Shown here one piece after another: positions 32,357 to 41,964 of a stretch of 64,000 bases of DNA; within the stretch, counting starts at the first letter, position 1, and each line of letters starts with the position of its first letter. Origin of the DNA: Hyphomicrobiales bacterium (lineage in GTDB: Bacteria > Pseudomonadota > Alphaproteobacteria > Rhizobiales > Beijerinckiaceae); assembly GCA_900470095.1 (NCBI GenBank), contig UBZM01000005.1:199583-263582 (forward strand). The letters run 5' to 3'. The notes beneath the pieces are model-generated. The model saw only the letters and a program-made list of their open reading frames with translations, made no database searches and was not told the DNA's origin. Both the position numbers and the translations under genes were made by a program.

Positions 32357-34963
32357 TCATGCCATTCGGAGCAACTCGCGGGGGACCCGATCGGCATCAT
32401 CGAGCGGAGCCGTGATGCGGTCGCTGACGACAAGGCGGTCGCGCCCCTGTCTCTTTGCCTGGTAGAGCGCCGCGTCGGCGGCGGCGATCAGGCCGTCGCC
32501 CTGGCTGTCGTGCATGGGCAGAACCGCGAGGCCGATCGAGGCGGTGATGCCGTTCAGCGGCTCGCCGGACCAGGTCACGCGCATGCCGCGAACCGCATCG
32601 AGCACTTCGCCTATGCGCTTGGTGGCCACGTCCAGCCCCGCCTCGGGGAGCAACAGCAGAAACTCCTCACCGCCGAAGCGGCCGACAATGTCGCTCTTGC
32701 GGGTCGTCTTGCGCAGGATCTCGCCGATGTCGCGCAGGACGGCATCTCCGGCTTCGTGACTATAGGTGTCGTTGATGCGCTTGAAATGGTCGAGGTCGAG
32801 AATGGCCAGGGAAAGCGGCTTGCCGCTGCGGGCGCTGCGGGCGATCTCCCGTGAGAGAGCATCCTCGAGAAAACGTCGATTATGCAGGCCAGTAAGCGGA
32901 TCGCGGAGGGCCTGGCTGCGCAACTGCTCGCGCAGCTCGATATTGGCGATGGCCAGCGAGACCTGTTCGGCGAGCATCGTCGCGAGCTGCTGGGCCGAGC
33001 CGTCGATGGCGGCCTTGCCGGTCTCACGATAGAGCAGACCAAGCAGGTTGTTCTGGGCGATGAGCGGCTGGCAAACGACGTTCGATGGCGGTGCCGAGCA
33101 GCAGGCGGCGACATGGCCGCAGCTCAGGCCGCGGCTTGCTTCCGAGAGCGGAAAGGTTTGGCCCCGTCGCAGGGCCCAGCACTCATCCGGATGGAACGAT
33201 GCTGCATCAGCCTTGAGATCGCCCCAACGCGCGCCGCGGGTGACCAGATCGCGTGTTTCGTTGATCACGTAGAGCGCGCCGGCCTCGGCCGGGAAAAGGC
33301 GGCTGGCATAGCTCTGCACCGCCGCGAAGACCTCGTCCGACTTCTGGCAGGATTGCAGGATGCCGCTGAGCTCCGTGAGCAGCTCGATTTCCTCGGTACG
33401 CGCTTCGGCGGCGTAGAGCGATGCGGTCAGGCGTTCATTGGCGATCTGCAGCTCGAGAGCGTGACTGCGGCGCTCCTCTTCGACCAGCAGGGCGTCGGTC
33501 TTGTCCTGAATGACCCACAGAATTCCGCTTGGGCTGTTGCGCACGCCGGCAATGAGAGGCCTGCCATAGGCATCGACGAGAAAGGTCGTGCCGTCAGCGC
33601 GACGCAGGTGCAATTCCGCACCGGCTGCGCCGTTGCTGCGAATCTTGGCGAGCGCCATGTCGAACGCTGCCTCGCTGTCCGATCCGGCAACAAGGGCCCC
33701 GATCTCGAGGCCGCTCAGATTTTCGGCCGCAAGCCCGCAGAGTTCGGCGATCCGGCGATTGCCGCGCAGGACCTTGCGACCATCGGTGAACAGGATGCCG
33801 GCCAGCGGATTCTCGACGAGGGCGCGCTGCTCGGCGTCCAGTTCGGTGAGATTGCCCGAGAGGAGGCGGGAACGCAGCACGATCAAGGCCAGCAGCGCAG
33901 CCAGCAGGCTGATAATCGATCCGCTCGCCAGCACGAGATTGGGAACGATCCGATCGGACTCGTAGCCCGAACCCGGCCGGGCAGCGAACTGCACCAGCCA
34001 TACCCTCTCGCCAACCACGAGCGAGCGTTCCGCGGAAATCCCGGGTGCTGTGGTCGCGACCGGCGTGACCAGCCTGAGATTGGGTTCAAGGCTGTCATAC
34101 ATCAGCGTCGCGGCGCTGGACGGATCCTCCGGCTCGTCAGTGATGACGCCCTCCGGCGTCGCCTTGGCATAGCCGCGGTCGACGACACGGATATGCATCT
34201 GCTGCAGGCTCTTCATGTCGAGCACGCCACGCATCAAATCGTTCACCCGATAGACGGCGGCGGCGAAGCCGCGCAGCGCCGCACGGCGCTGGGCTGCGGT
34301 CTGCACGGGTTCGCCGACGCGGTAGATCGGCGCGCGCAGGATGAAGCCCTGTCCTCCGGAGGTGTCTTGAACGAGCATGACCGGCGGTGTCGCAACGATA
34401 CGCCCGCTTTCAGCAGCGCGGCGCAGGGAATCGAGTTGTATGGGGCTGGCGCCGGCGTCGAAGCCGAGGGAGCTCTCGTTGCCTTGCGGAGGCTCGACGG
34501 CTTCGACGACATTGTATGTCGGGCGATGTCCTTCGGGATGGACGGCGAAGTCCGGCTGCCCGCGCGGATCGAGGCTCGTATCCAATCTCACCTCGGCGAC
34601 GAACCGGTCCAGTGCCTCCGGGGTTACATGGCGCAACGCCTGCAGCCCCTGGAAGCCCGGATAGCGTCGCTTCAGATCAAGGACATCGACATAACGTCGA
34701 AACTGAGCGCGGTCGACGCGTCCAACCGAGGCATAGAGACCCTGCATGCTGACCAGCACTTCGGCGTGGGCGCGCAGGCGCTCGCCGATCGCGCTGGTTG
34801 TCTCGGCCGCGTCGGTCGTGAAGCGTCGCTGCATCTCGGTGGCGATCAGGCGCTCTGCCGCTGTCTGGGCCATGAAGGTTGCCACCAACCCGGCGACAAG
34901 CACTGCAGCCGCAATGACGACTGTCCGCCTCATCGGAGGCGTCAGCAGATTCCGGAGGTTCAT
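32357..34963 (-). CDS. Membrane CHASE-PAS-GAF-GGDEF diguanylate cyclase
   Basis: The 868-residue protein has a membrane helix (about 12-32), a periplasmic CHASE sensor (about 75-290, with QFRRYVDVLDLKRRYPGFQG), a second helix (about 340-365), a PAS domain (about 380-500), a GAF-like domain (about 540-690) and a C-terminal GGDEF domain. The active site GGEEF is at about 764-768, and the inhibitory I-site RKSD lies five residues before it. It should make c-di-GMP from two GTP with product inhibition, in response to an extracellular signal. There is no EAL domain. Cysteines in SCGHVAACCSAP within the GAF domain may matter for sensing. The gene stands alone. Confidence 0.92.
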   Translation of the reverse strand: MNLRNLLTPPMRRTVVIAAAVLVAGLVATFMAQTAAERLIATEMQRRFTTDAAETTSAIGERLRAHAEVLVSMQGLYASVGRVDRAQFRRYVDVLDLKRRYPGFQGLQALRHVTPEALDRFVAEVRLDTSLDPRGQPDFAVHPEGHRPTYNVVEAVEPPQGNESSLGFDAGASPIQLDSLRRAAESGRIVATPPVMLVQDTSGGQGFILRAPIYRVGEPVQTAAQRRAALRGFAAAVYRVNDLMRGVLDMKSLQQMHIRVVDRGYAKATPEGVITDEPEDPSSAATLMYDSLEPNLRLVTPVATTAPGISAERSLVVGERVWLVQFAARPGSGYESDRIVPNLVLASGSIISLLAALLALIVLRSRLLSGNLTELDAEQRALVENPLAGILFTDGRKVLRGNRRIAELCGLAAENLSGLEIGALVAGSDSEAAFDMALAKIRSNGAAGAELHLRRADGTTFLVDAYGRPLIAGVRNSPSGILWVIQDKTDALLVEEERRSHALELQIANERLTASLYAAEARTEEIELLTELSGILQSCQKSDEVFAAVQSYASRLFPAEAGALYVINETRDLVTRGARWGDLKADAASFHPDECWALRRGQTFPLSEASRGLSCGHVAACCSAPPSNVVCQPLIAQNNLLGLLYRETGKAAIDGSAQQLATMLAEQVSLAIANIELREQLRSQALRDPLTGLHNRRFLEDALSREIARSARSGKPLSLAILDLDHFKRINDTYSHEAGDAVLRDIGEILRKTTRKSDIVGRFGGEEFLLLLPEAGLDVATKRIGEVLDAVRGMRVTWSGEPLNGITASIGLAVLPMHDSQGDGLIAAADAALYQAKRQGRDRLVVSDRITAPLDDADRVPRELLRMA

Positions 34964-35507
34964 GGTTTGTGATCAGTCCCGGTCGGGGCCGCCTGGATGC
35001 GGCGATGCAGCAATTTGCCGGCAACATCCCTCACGACGATTGAAACTTGGTTGCCAAATGGGCGCGTTCCACTGCTGCCGCAGTGTTTGAGCCATTTCAG
35101 CTTGCAACTCAAATACTGATGCACTGCATCACCGCAGCGCGTCGAAGCGCAGCTCTTTCGGCGGGTCAGCGTCGTGACCCGGTCCGGGCCCGGCTCGCCA
35201 TCTCCATCGGAAGGGGGCACCAACAACGCCGCGCCGCCGATCTGCGGCTGGCGCGTGTCCTCGTCGGTCGTGATCGTCTCTCCTGCGCGGTCGTGGGGAG
35301 GGTTGGTGAGGAGGCTGGCCGCGAAGGCGCGCTTGCGGCCGGCCCGCTGACCGACTGGACTGCCAGGAGAGTGCGGTCACCGGTCAGGCGCGGTGTTCAC
35401 GCTGTTCCGAAAGGCGTAAAGTGTCCCAGAGGGCCGTTGATCCCATGGGACGAGCGGGCTTGTTCTCCGCTGGTTCGTTCCCGAGGAAGACCAGGGAGGA
35501 TCGCGCA
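34964..35507. other. Divergent intergenic region, 544 bases
   Basis: It lies between the diguanylate cyclase gene (-) and the DUF2092-type gene (+). It contains a small perfect dyad GATGCA-C-TGCATC (35118-35130) and TTTGAG/CTCAAA (35086-35091 with 35108-35113). No supported gene is seen; both promoters must lie here. Confidence 0.45.
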
Positions 35508-36317
35508 ATGAACCGAAGGATCTGTTTGCATCCGCGCGCTGCGCTCACGAAGTCCGTGCTCGGCCTTCTCGCCGCCATGGCCGTCACAGGCGTTCCGGCG
35601 CCTGTCGCCTCGGCGGAAGGGGACGCCCGGAGCATCGTGAAGGCCATGGCGGACTATCTCAGCCGCCAGGAGAACCTGTCCTTGAAGTTCGATGCCGACG
35701 TCGAGGTGGTGACCCCAGCCGTCGAGAAGATCCAGTTCAGCGCCTCGGGTGAGGTCACCATGAGCCGCCCGAACAAGTTTCGCATCAGCCGAACCGGCGG
35801 CTATGCCGATGTCGAATTGATCTCCGACGGCTCGAACGTGACGGTCTTTGACCGCGGCGGAAACAGGTTCGCACAGGTTCCTGCCGTCGGTTCCTTCGAC
35901 ACTTTGGTCGACAAGCTCCGCACCGAAACCATGCTCGAGCTTCCAGGTGCAGACCTTCTTCTATCGAAGCCCTACGAGGAGCTGATGGCAGGCGTGCTGG
36001 AGGCCAAGCATCTCGGCCGCGGCGTCGTCGGGGGCGTTGAGTGCGAACATCTCGCTTTCCGTAATCTCGACACCGACTGGCAGATCTGGGTCGAGGTCGG
36101 TGACCGGCCGCTGCCGTGCAAATACGTCATCACGAGCAAGGCGGTTGGCGCCGCGCCTCAGTACACGCTCCGGTTCAGGGACTGGAAGACCGGCGTCAGT
36201 CCGGCGCCGGAAGCGTTCGCATTCAAGCCGCCGGAAGGCGCCAGCGGCGTCGCGATCACGCTGCTTAAGGACATTGACGAAATTCCAGCCGGCGTCGTTC
36301 CCGGAGGTCCGAAATGA
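35508..36317 (+). CDS. Exported DUF2092-type protein
   Basis: The 269-residue protein has a Sec signal peptide (about 1-38, ending VASAEG) and then a beta-rich domain with MADYLSRQENLSLKFDADVE, ISDGSNVTVFDRGGNRFAQV and CEHLAFRNLDTDWQIWVEVG. This matches DUF2092 proteins, which have a LolA/LolB-like half-barrel and are predicted periplasmic. Function is not established. The start at 35508 follows AGGGAGGA; an upstream ATG at 35421 would place extra residues before the signal peptide. The next small gene overlaps its stop (ATGA). Confidence 0.85.
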   Translation: MNRRICLHPRAALTKSVLGLLAAMAVTGVPAPVASAEGDARSIVKAMADYLSRQENLSLKFDADVEVVTPAVEKIQFSASGEVTMSRPNKFRISRTGGYADVELISDGSNVTVFDRGGNRFAQVPAVGSFDTLVDKLRTETMLELPGADLLLSKPYEELMAGVLEAKHLGRGVVGGVECEHLAFRNLDTDWQIWVEVGDRPLPCKYVITSKAVGAAPQYTLRFRDWKTGVSPAPEAFAFKPPEGASGVAITLLKDIDEIPAGVVPGGPK

Positions 36318-36613
36318 ACAAGTTGGCATCGAAGTTCATGTCCCGCGCCGCGCTCGCAGTGTTGGCCGGTGGCGCGGCCCTGCTTTGGAGCGGCGACGTT
36401 CCACCGGGCTCGTTCACCAGTCAGGCGGAGGCCAGGGTCGGGCGGCCGTTGACACCCATGAGCTACGCCGGCGTGGCCCGCCGGACCACCCGCAGAGGTG
36501 CCGCCTACGGGGCGGCGGCCGGAGCTGCGGCGGCTGGGGGCTATTATTACGCCAACCCGGGCTGCCAGCAGGTTGTGAACTCCTACGGCCAGATCGTCTA
36601 CCAATGTCCGTAG
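36314..36613 (+). CDS. Small exported Ala/Gly-rich protein with GRPxTPxSxAGVARR motif
   Basis: The 99-residue protein has a signal-like N-terminus (to about residue 40), then VGRPLTPMSYAGVARRTTRR, an Ala/Gly-rich hydrophobic stretch and a short tail with two cysteines (NPGCQQ and YQCP). Translation is coupled to the DUF2092-type gene by ATGA overlap, so they probably act together in the envelope. A closely similar segment ends the protein encoded at 63045-63743. I do not know a named family. Confidence 0.8.
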   Translation: MNKLASKFMSRAALAVLAGGAALLWSGDVPPGSFTSQAEARVGRPLTPMSYAGVARRTTRRGAAYGAAAGAAAAGGYYYANPGCQQVVNSYGQIVYQCP

Positions 36614-36789
36614 TCAACCTGCTCGATCCCTGGGCGGCGGGGCGGCGTAGGCGCTGAGGTTCGAAAAAGAGGGGCCGATCCGCAAGCCTCTTGGCCAGCG
36701 CCGCCAACCGGGAATCCCGAGCCGGATGAGGACCGTGGCGCAACGTCCAGCAGATTCCATTTTTCAGCCGGATGGTCTAATCAGCCGTG

Positions 36790-37377
36790 ATGGAGACCGC
36801 CGCGTCGCACGAACTCTTCCCCCATGTCCGCATCGTCATGGGCATGATCATCGGTCTCGGCATCACCCGGATGCTGACGGGCATCGCCGGTTTCATCCAG
36901 CACCCCGATCGCTATCGCGTCTCGATGCTTCACATGCTCTGGGTCGGCTCCATTCTCCTGGAGCTCGTGCTGTTCTGGTGGTGGGAGTTCGGGCTGTCGC
37001 GCATCGCCACCTGGAGCTTCAGCGTCTACATCTTCCTGATCGGCTATGCGATCGTGCTCTATCTGCTGGCGGCGCTGCTCTTTCCCGACAATGTCGCGGA
37101 ATATGCCGGCTACGAGGATTTCTTCATCAACCGGCGCCGCTGGTTCTTCGGCCTCATGGCGGCTTCCTTCGTTCTCGACATGGTCGATACCCTGATCAAG
37201 GGCCCGGAGCGGTGGACCCAGCTCAGCGGCGATTATCTGATCCAGGTGCCGATTGGCCTGGTTCTATGCCTGATTGGTTCTGTTTTCGCGCAGCGTTGGC
37301 TCCAGATGTCGGTGGCTGCCGTGCATCTTGCCTATCAGGCCTATTGGGTCGGGCGCATCGTCTACAGCATGCAGTGA
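36790..37377 (+). CDS. Hypothetical multi-pass membrane protein
   Basis: The 195-residue protein has about six hydrophobic helices, for example MGMIIGLGITRMLTGIAGFI, MLHMLWVGSILLELVLFWWW and IFLIGYAIVLYLLAALLF, and little soluble sequence. I recognise no family. A GTG directly before the ATG (36787) is an alternative start, and neither has a strong Shine-Dalgarno. It is 176 bases downstream of the small exported gene and faces the MFS gene on the opposite strand. Confidence 0.75.
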   Translation: METAASHELFPHVRIVMGMIIGLGITRMLTGIAGFIQHPDRYRVSMLHMLWVGSILLELVLFWWWEFGLSRIATWSFSVYIFLIGYAIVLYLLAALLFPDNVAEYAGYEDFFINRRRWFFGLMAASFVLDMVDTLIKGPERWTQLSGDYLIQVPIGLVLCLIGSVFAQRWLQMSVAAVHLAYQAYWVGRIVYSMQ

Positions 37378-37455
37378 CGGCGCCGGCCGACGCGGTCTTT
37401 GCGGTTTTCCGCGCAGCCTGCGCCGATCATCGCGATTGCGCGCTTTTCCCGCCCG

Positions 37456-38790
37456 TCATCTCCCGAACGGCGCCCTGAGCAGGCTGCCGCTCGCGAGCAG
37501 GGTGATCAGGCTGATGGCCGCCGCCAGCATGACGTACCAGGCCGGTGCGAGGGAACTTCCCGTCTGCAGGATGAGCCAGGTCGTGATGAAGGGCGCGAAC
37601 CCGCCGAAGATCGTGACGGCGAGGTTGTAGGCGATCGACAGGCCCGTCGAGCGCATCGCAGGCGGATAGAGTTCCGCCATGGCAGCCGGGGCCGGTCCGC
37701 TGAAGGCGGCGATCAGCACGGAAATGACGATCTGCGCGAGGATGAGGTTGACGACGCCGGGATGCGTGCTCAGCCAGAACAGCAGCGGCCAGCACGAGAC
37801 GAGGAGCCCGAATGCCGCGACGAGCATGATCGGGCGCCGCCCGACCTTGTCCGACCAGCCGCCGAAGATCGGCGCCAGGACGACGATCAGCACGAGGCCG
37901 ATGCTGTTGGCGAGCAAGCTCGCGCTTTGCGGCACGCCGAGCTGGCGCACGGCATAGGTCGGCATCGTCACGAGGAAGAAATAGGTGCACACGGTCCAGG
38001 CGATGGTGATGCCGAAGCCGGCGAGCACTGCGGTGCGGTGCTGGCCCAGCGTCTCGCGCAGCGGCGAGAAGGCGGCCTCAGGCCGGGCTGCGCGCTCGCG
38101 CAGGATCGCCTTGAAGGCATCCGTCTCGCTGACGCGGAAGCGGATATAGAGGCCGACCGGCGCGATCAGCAGTCCGATCAGGAACGGGATCCGCCAGCCC
38201 CAGGCTTCGAGATCGGCCTGGGGCAGGAGGCCGGTCAGCAAGGCGCCGGTCAGCGAGCCCAGGAGCAGGGCCCCGGCCTGGCTCGCCTGCTGCCAGCTCG
38301 CATAGAGCCCGCGGCGCTCCGGCGGAGCGTGCTCGACCAGGAAGGCGGTCGCGCCGCCGATCTCGCCGCCGGCCGAGAAGCCCTGGATCAGCCGCGCCAG
38401 CACGATGATCGCAGGCGCCCAGGCGCCAGCCGTCGCATAGGTCGGCGCGAAGCCGATCATCGCCGTCCCCAGCGCCATCAGCAGGATCGTCAGGGAGAGC
38501 GCCAGCTTGCGTCCGCGCCGATCGGCCAGCGTCCCCAGGACGAGCGCGCCGACCGGGCGCATGATGAAGCCGACGCCGAAGGTGGCGACGGTGAGGAGCA
38601 GCGAGGTGGTGGCATCGCCCGCCGGGAAGAAGAGCTTGGCAAGCGTCAGGGCAAAGAAGCCGTAGACCGCGAAATCGTACCATTCCAGCGTGTTGCCGGC
38701 GACGGCGGCGATCACCGCCCGGCGGCCAGAGAGCATGCCGGAGGTCGATGCGACATCCCGGTCGGGATGCGTGCTGGCAAGTTGCGTCAT
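37456..38790 (-). CDS. MFS transporter, metabolite:H+ symporter (MHS/ProP-like) type
   Basis: The 444-residue protein has twelve predicted helices and MHS signatures: NTLEWYDFAVYGFFALTLAK in helix 1, GTLADRRGRKLAL after helix 2, and FSAGGEIGGATAFLVEHAP. MHS carriers import organic acids, betaine/proline or related compounds by proton symport. It is the last gene of a minus-strand group with ArgE-like deacylase, amino-acid dehydrogenase, EamA exporter and AlaX genes, so an N-acyl amino acid or amino acid substrate is plausible. The gap to the ArgE-like gene is 45 bases. Confidence 0.9.
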   Translation of the reverse strand: MTQLASTHPDRDVASTSGMLSGRRAVIAAVAGNTLEWYDFAVYGFFALTLAKLFFPAGDATTSLLLTVATFGVGFIMRPVGALVLGTLADRRGRKLALSLTILLMALGTAMIGFAPTYATAGAWAPAIIVLARLIQGFSAGGEIGGATAFLVEHAPPERRGLYASWQQASQAGALLLGSLTGALLTGLLPQADLEAWGWRIPFLIGLLIAPVGLYIRFRVSETDAFKAILRERAARPEAAFSPLRETLGQHRTAVLAGFGITIAWTVCTYFFLVTMPTYAVRQLGVPQSASLLANSIGLVLIVVLAPIFGGWSDKVGRRPIMLVAAFGLLVSCWPLLFWLSTHPGVVNLILAQIVISVLIAAFSGPAPAAMAELYPPAMRSTGLSIAYNLAVTIFGGFAPFITTWLILQTGSSLAPAWYVMLAAAISLITLLASGSLLRAPFGR

Positions 38791-38835
38791 GGTGATCCCC
38801 TCATTGCAATGGACCGTGGCGGAGGCCGTGGCCCT

Positions 38836-39948
38836 TCAGGATTGACGGCGAGCTGCGAAGCCCGCGAGGCGGACGAGGAACGCGTCGGCGGCCGCGAGCT
38901 GCGAGCGCTCGATCCATTCGTCCGGCTGGTGCGCCTGCGCGATCGAGCCCGGCCCGCAGACCACCGCGGAGATGCCGGCGGCCTGGAAGAAGCCAGCCTC
39001 CGTGCCGAAGGGCATGGCGAAGGGCGGGCCGATGCCGCCGAGCAGGGCCGCCACGACCAGCGCCGGCGCGTCAGGGGTGGTCGAAAGCGGCGGAACATGG
39101 ACATGCCTGCGCGTCGACTGGCGGATCTCCGGCGGCGTCGCGCGGGCGAGATAGGAGGCGATCAGCTGCTCGGTCTCGTCGGCGTCCTCAGCCGTCACCG
39201 GCCTAAACTCCCAGAGCAGCTCGCAGGCGGAGGGCACGATGTTGATCGCCGAGCCACCTTCGATCCGGCCGAGATTGACGGTCGTGCGGTCGATTGCCCC
39301 GGCGCGGTGCCCGACAGCCCGGAGGAAGCCGGCGAATTCGGCGGCCGGATAGATCGCGCTTGCCCCCGCGCTCGGATCGCTCGAATGCGCCGCTCGGCCC
39401 TCGAAACGCGTGCGGAAACCGAGGAAGCCGCGATGGCGGTCCCCGAGCCGCATCAGCGTCGGCTCGCCGATGATGGCGAGCTCCGGCTTTTCCTCTTGGG
39501 CGAGCAGCTCGTCGATCAGGCCTTGTACGCCGAGACAGCCGACCTCCTCGTCATAGGACAGCGCGATATGGATCGGCCGGGCGAGATCGGCGGTTGCAAA
39601 ACCCTCCGCCGCGGCGAGGCAGGCTGCAATGAAGCCCTTCATGTCTGCGGCGCCGCGAGCATGAAGCTTGCCGTCGCGCTCGCTCAGGCGGAACGGGTCT
39701 GAGGACCAGTTCTGGTCGTTGACCGGAACGGTGTCGGTATGGCCGGAGAGGATGACGCCGCCCGGCGCGCGGGGCCCGAAGCTCGCGAGGATATTGGCCT
39801 TGCTGCGACCCTCGTCATGGCTCAGCCGGACCCGAGCGCCGATGCCGTCGAGCCGGTCGGCGATGCGTTCGACGAGCGCCAGGTTCGAGCGGCTCGACGT
39901 CGTGTCGAAACCGACCAGTTCCTCGAGCAGGGCGATGGTTGCGTTCAT
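38836..39948 (-). CDS. Acetylornithine deacetylase (ArgE)-like M20 deacylase
   Basis: The 370-residue protein has all M20 metal motifs intact: SGHTDTVP, GAADMKG, SYDEEVGCLG, IIGEPT and a final His in AQAHQPDEWI. The sequence follows ArgE more closely than carboxypeptidase G2. ArgE removes the acetyl group from N-acetylornithine; family relatives deacylate other N-acyl amino acids. It starts six bases after the dehydrogenase gene. In this catabolic setting, hydrolysis of an imported N-acyl amino acid is more likely than arginine synthesis, but that is inference. Confidence 0.87.
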   Translation of the reverse strand: MNATIALLEELVGFDTTSSRSNLALVERIADRLDGIGARVRLSHDEGRSKANILASFGPRAPGGVILSGHTDTVPVNDQNWSSDPFRLSERDGKLHARGAADMKGFIAACLAAAEGFATADLARPIHIALSYDEEVGCLGVQGLIDELLAQEEKPELAIIGEPTLMRLGDRHRGFLGFRTRFEGRAAHSSDPSAGASAIYPAAEFAGFLRAVGHRAGAIDRTTVNLGRIEGGSAINIVPSACELLWEFRPVTAEDADETEQLIASYLARATPPEIRQSTRRHVHVPPLSTTPDAPALVVAALLGGIGPPFAMPFGTEAGFFQAAGISAVVCGPGSIAQAHQPDEWIERSQLAAADAFLVRLAGFAARRQS

Positions 39949-39954
39949 CGCCGT

Positions 39955-41022
39955 TCACGCCGCCAGTGCCGCCTGCACGGCCCGCGCCTGGCTGAGACGG
40001 GCCTGTGCGAGCTGGAGCGCAGCCGTCTCTGTCGGGATGCTGTCCGCTTCGGCCCCCTGGAAGATAGCGAGCAGCGTGTCGCCGATGCCCGCGACGCCGC
40101 GATCGACGAGCCCCTCGTCGAAGCCATCCCGCTCGGAGGCGACGCGGATCATGCCGCCGGCATTGATGACAAAATCCGGTGCATAGAGGATGCCGCGCGT
40201 GCGCAGCTGCTCGCCATGCTCCTCGCGGGCGAGCTGGTTATTGGCCGCACCGCCGACGATGGCGCAGCGCAGCTGTGCCACCGTCTCGTCGTTGAGCACC
40301 GCGCCCATGGCGCAGGGCGCGAAGATCTCGGCCTCCGTGGCATAGATCGCGTCAGGAGAGACGACCCGCGCGGCGAAACTCGCGACGGCCTTCGCCGCAC
40401 GGCTGGCGTCGACATCGCTAACCGTCAGCGCGGCCCCGGCCTGATGCAGCAGCTGGCAGAGGTGCCAGCCGACATTGCCAAGGCCCTGCACCGCGACATG
40501 ACTGCCCGCGAGGCTCGCTGCACCCCAGCGGTGGTGCGCGGCGGCGGCAAGACCGTGGAAGACGCCGAGCGCCGTGGTCGGGGAGGGGTCTCCGGTGCCG
40601 CCGAGTTCGACGGGAAGGCCGACGACATGGCGCGTCGCCTTTCTCACCTCGGCGAAGTCGGCGACCGTCGTGCCGACATCCTCGGCCGTGATGTAGCGCC
40701 CGGCGAGCCTCTCGACCGCCCGGCCCATTGCTTGCAGCAGCGCCGGCGTCTTCTGGCTCCGGGGATCGCCGATGATCACTGCCTTGCCGCCGCCGAGATC
40801 AAGGCCCGACGCCGCGGCCTTCCAGGTCATGCCGCGCGAGAGACGCAGCACGTCGCGCAGCGCCGCCGCCTCATCGGCATAGGGATACATGCGGCACCCG
40901 CCGAGCGCGGGCCCGAGCGTGGTGTCGTGGATCGCGATCAGAGCCTTCAGCCCCGCTGCCGCGTCCGAGACGAAGACCACCTGCTCGTGATCGGCGAAAT
41001 CCTCCTGCGCAAACACGGTCAT
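39955..41022 (-). CDS. Glu/Leu/Phe/Val dehydrogenase family amino-acid dehydrogenase
   Basis: The 355-residue protein has the leucine/valine dehydrogenase-type motif ASGLDLGGGKAVIIGDP, with the substrate-binding and catalytic lysines, the NAD-binding loop VQGLGNVGWHL and FVINAGGMI near the end. It reversibly deaminates branched or aromatic L-amino acids to 2-oxo acids using NAD. Its start overlaps the EamA stop by four bases. It sits between an exporter and a deacylase, consistent with amino-acid catabolism. Confidence 0.9.
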   Translation of the reverse strand: MTVFAQEDFADHEQVVFVSDAAAGLKALIAIHDTTLGPALGGCRMYPYADEAAALRDVLRLSRGMTWKAAASGLDLGGGKAVIIGDPRSQKTPALLQAMGRAVERLAGRYITAEDVGTTVADFAEVRKATRHVVGLPVELGGTGDPSPTTALGVFHGLAAAAHHRWGAASLAGSHVAVQGLGNVGWHLCQLLHQAGAALTVSDVDASRAAKAVASFAARVVSPDAIYATEAEIFAPCAMGAVLNDETVAQLRCAIVGGAANNQLAREEHGEQLRTRGILYAPDFVINAGGMIRVASERDGFDEGLVDRGVAGIGDTLLAIFQGAEADSIPTETAALQLAQARLSQARAVQAALAA

Positions 41023-41954
41023 GATCTGGCTTCTCCGGGGCGTCGGGATACGCGCGAGCGGCCGGCAGTCGCGGCAAGGCCGAAGCCACCGAGGATCAGG
41101 GCTGCGCCAACGAGATGGAACGGTTGCACGGGCTCGCCGAGCAGCAGGAAGGCGAGCGCGGCGGTGAAGAGGGCGACGAGATGGAAGGAGGCGCCCGTCA
41201 CGCTCGGCCCGAGCGCGGTGACGCAGCGGTTCCAGATGATGAAGGCGAGCAGCGAGGCGAAGACGCCGATATAGAGCACGGCGGCGATCGGTCCGGGCGA
41301 TGTCGGGATCACCGCACCCCGGGCGAGCTCCCAGATCCAGAACGGCAGCAGCACCAGAAGCCCCGCGGCCATAGTCGCGGCCAGGAAAACGAGCGGGTCG
41401 AGATCCTCCGGGCGGCGGCGCAGCAGCACCGAATAGAGTGCGTAATTCGCGACCGCGATCAGCACCAGCGGCTCGCCCCCGGTGAGGCTGAACCCTGAGA
41501 ACGTCGAGGGCACGCCACGGGCGACGATGCAGCTCACGCCGACAAAGGAGATGGCGATGCCGGCCAGCGTGCGGGCCGAGACCCGCTCGACGCCGAGCAG
41601 GAAGGCGGCGAGCGGCACCATCAGCGGCAGGGTCGAATTCAGGAAGGCGACGCTCGCTGCCGGTGCGCTCTGCAGCGCGAGATAGCCGAGCGCATTGTAT
41701 CCAGCGATGCCGAAGGCGCCGCAGGCGAAGACAAGGCCGCGGGCCCGGATGAGCGCCTGGCGCTGCGCCCCGAGCGAGCCCAGAACGAAGGGGAGCAGGC
41801 AGGCGAACGCGACGAGCCAGCGGCCGACCGCGAGCGAGACCGGCGGAAAGGAGCCCGCAAGCGCCCGCCCGAGCACGAGATTTCCCGCCCAGAACAGCGG
41901 CGGCAGCGGCAGGAGCAGCAGGGGCTGCGCCCAGAGGCGCTGGAGGATCTTCAT
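41019..41954 (-). CDS. EamA/DMT family transporter
   Basis: The 311-residue protein has two repeats of about five helices each, the 10-TMS DMT (EamA) arrangement, with PPLFWAGNLVLGRALAGSFP at the start and EPVQPFHLVGAALILGGFGL at the end. Many EamA proteins export amino acids or related metabolites. It overlaps the dehydrogenase gene and follows the AlaX gene by ten bases. Export of a toxic or excess amino acid is a reasonable guess. Confidence 0.9.
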   Translation of the reverse strand: MKILQRLWAQPLLLLPLPPLFWAGNLVLGRALAGSFPPVSLAVGRWLVAFACLLPFVLGSLGAQRQALIRARGLVFACGAFGIAGYNALGYLALQSAPAASVAFLNSTLPLMVPLAAFLLGVERVSARTLAGIAISFVGVSCIVARGVPSTFSGFSLTGGEPLVLIAVANYALYSVLLRRRPEDLDPLVFLAATMAAGLLVLLPFWIWELARGAVIPTSPGPIAAVLYIGVFASLLAFIIWNRCVTALGPSVTGASFHLVALFTAALAFLLLGEPVQPFHLVGAALILGGFGLAATAGRSRVSRRPGEARS

Positions 41955-41964
41955 CGCGCCGACC

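Noticed and set aside
32882-34972. 696-codon open frame on the plus strand
   Set aside because: Antisense to the diguanylate cyclase, whose domains and GGEEF motif are unambiguous.
37399-39702. 767-codon open frame on the plus strand
   Set aside because: Low-complexity Arg/Asp/Gly-rich translation, antisense to the MFS and ArgE-like genes.
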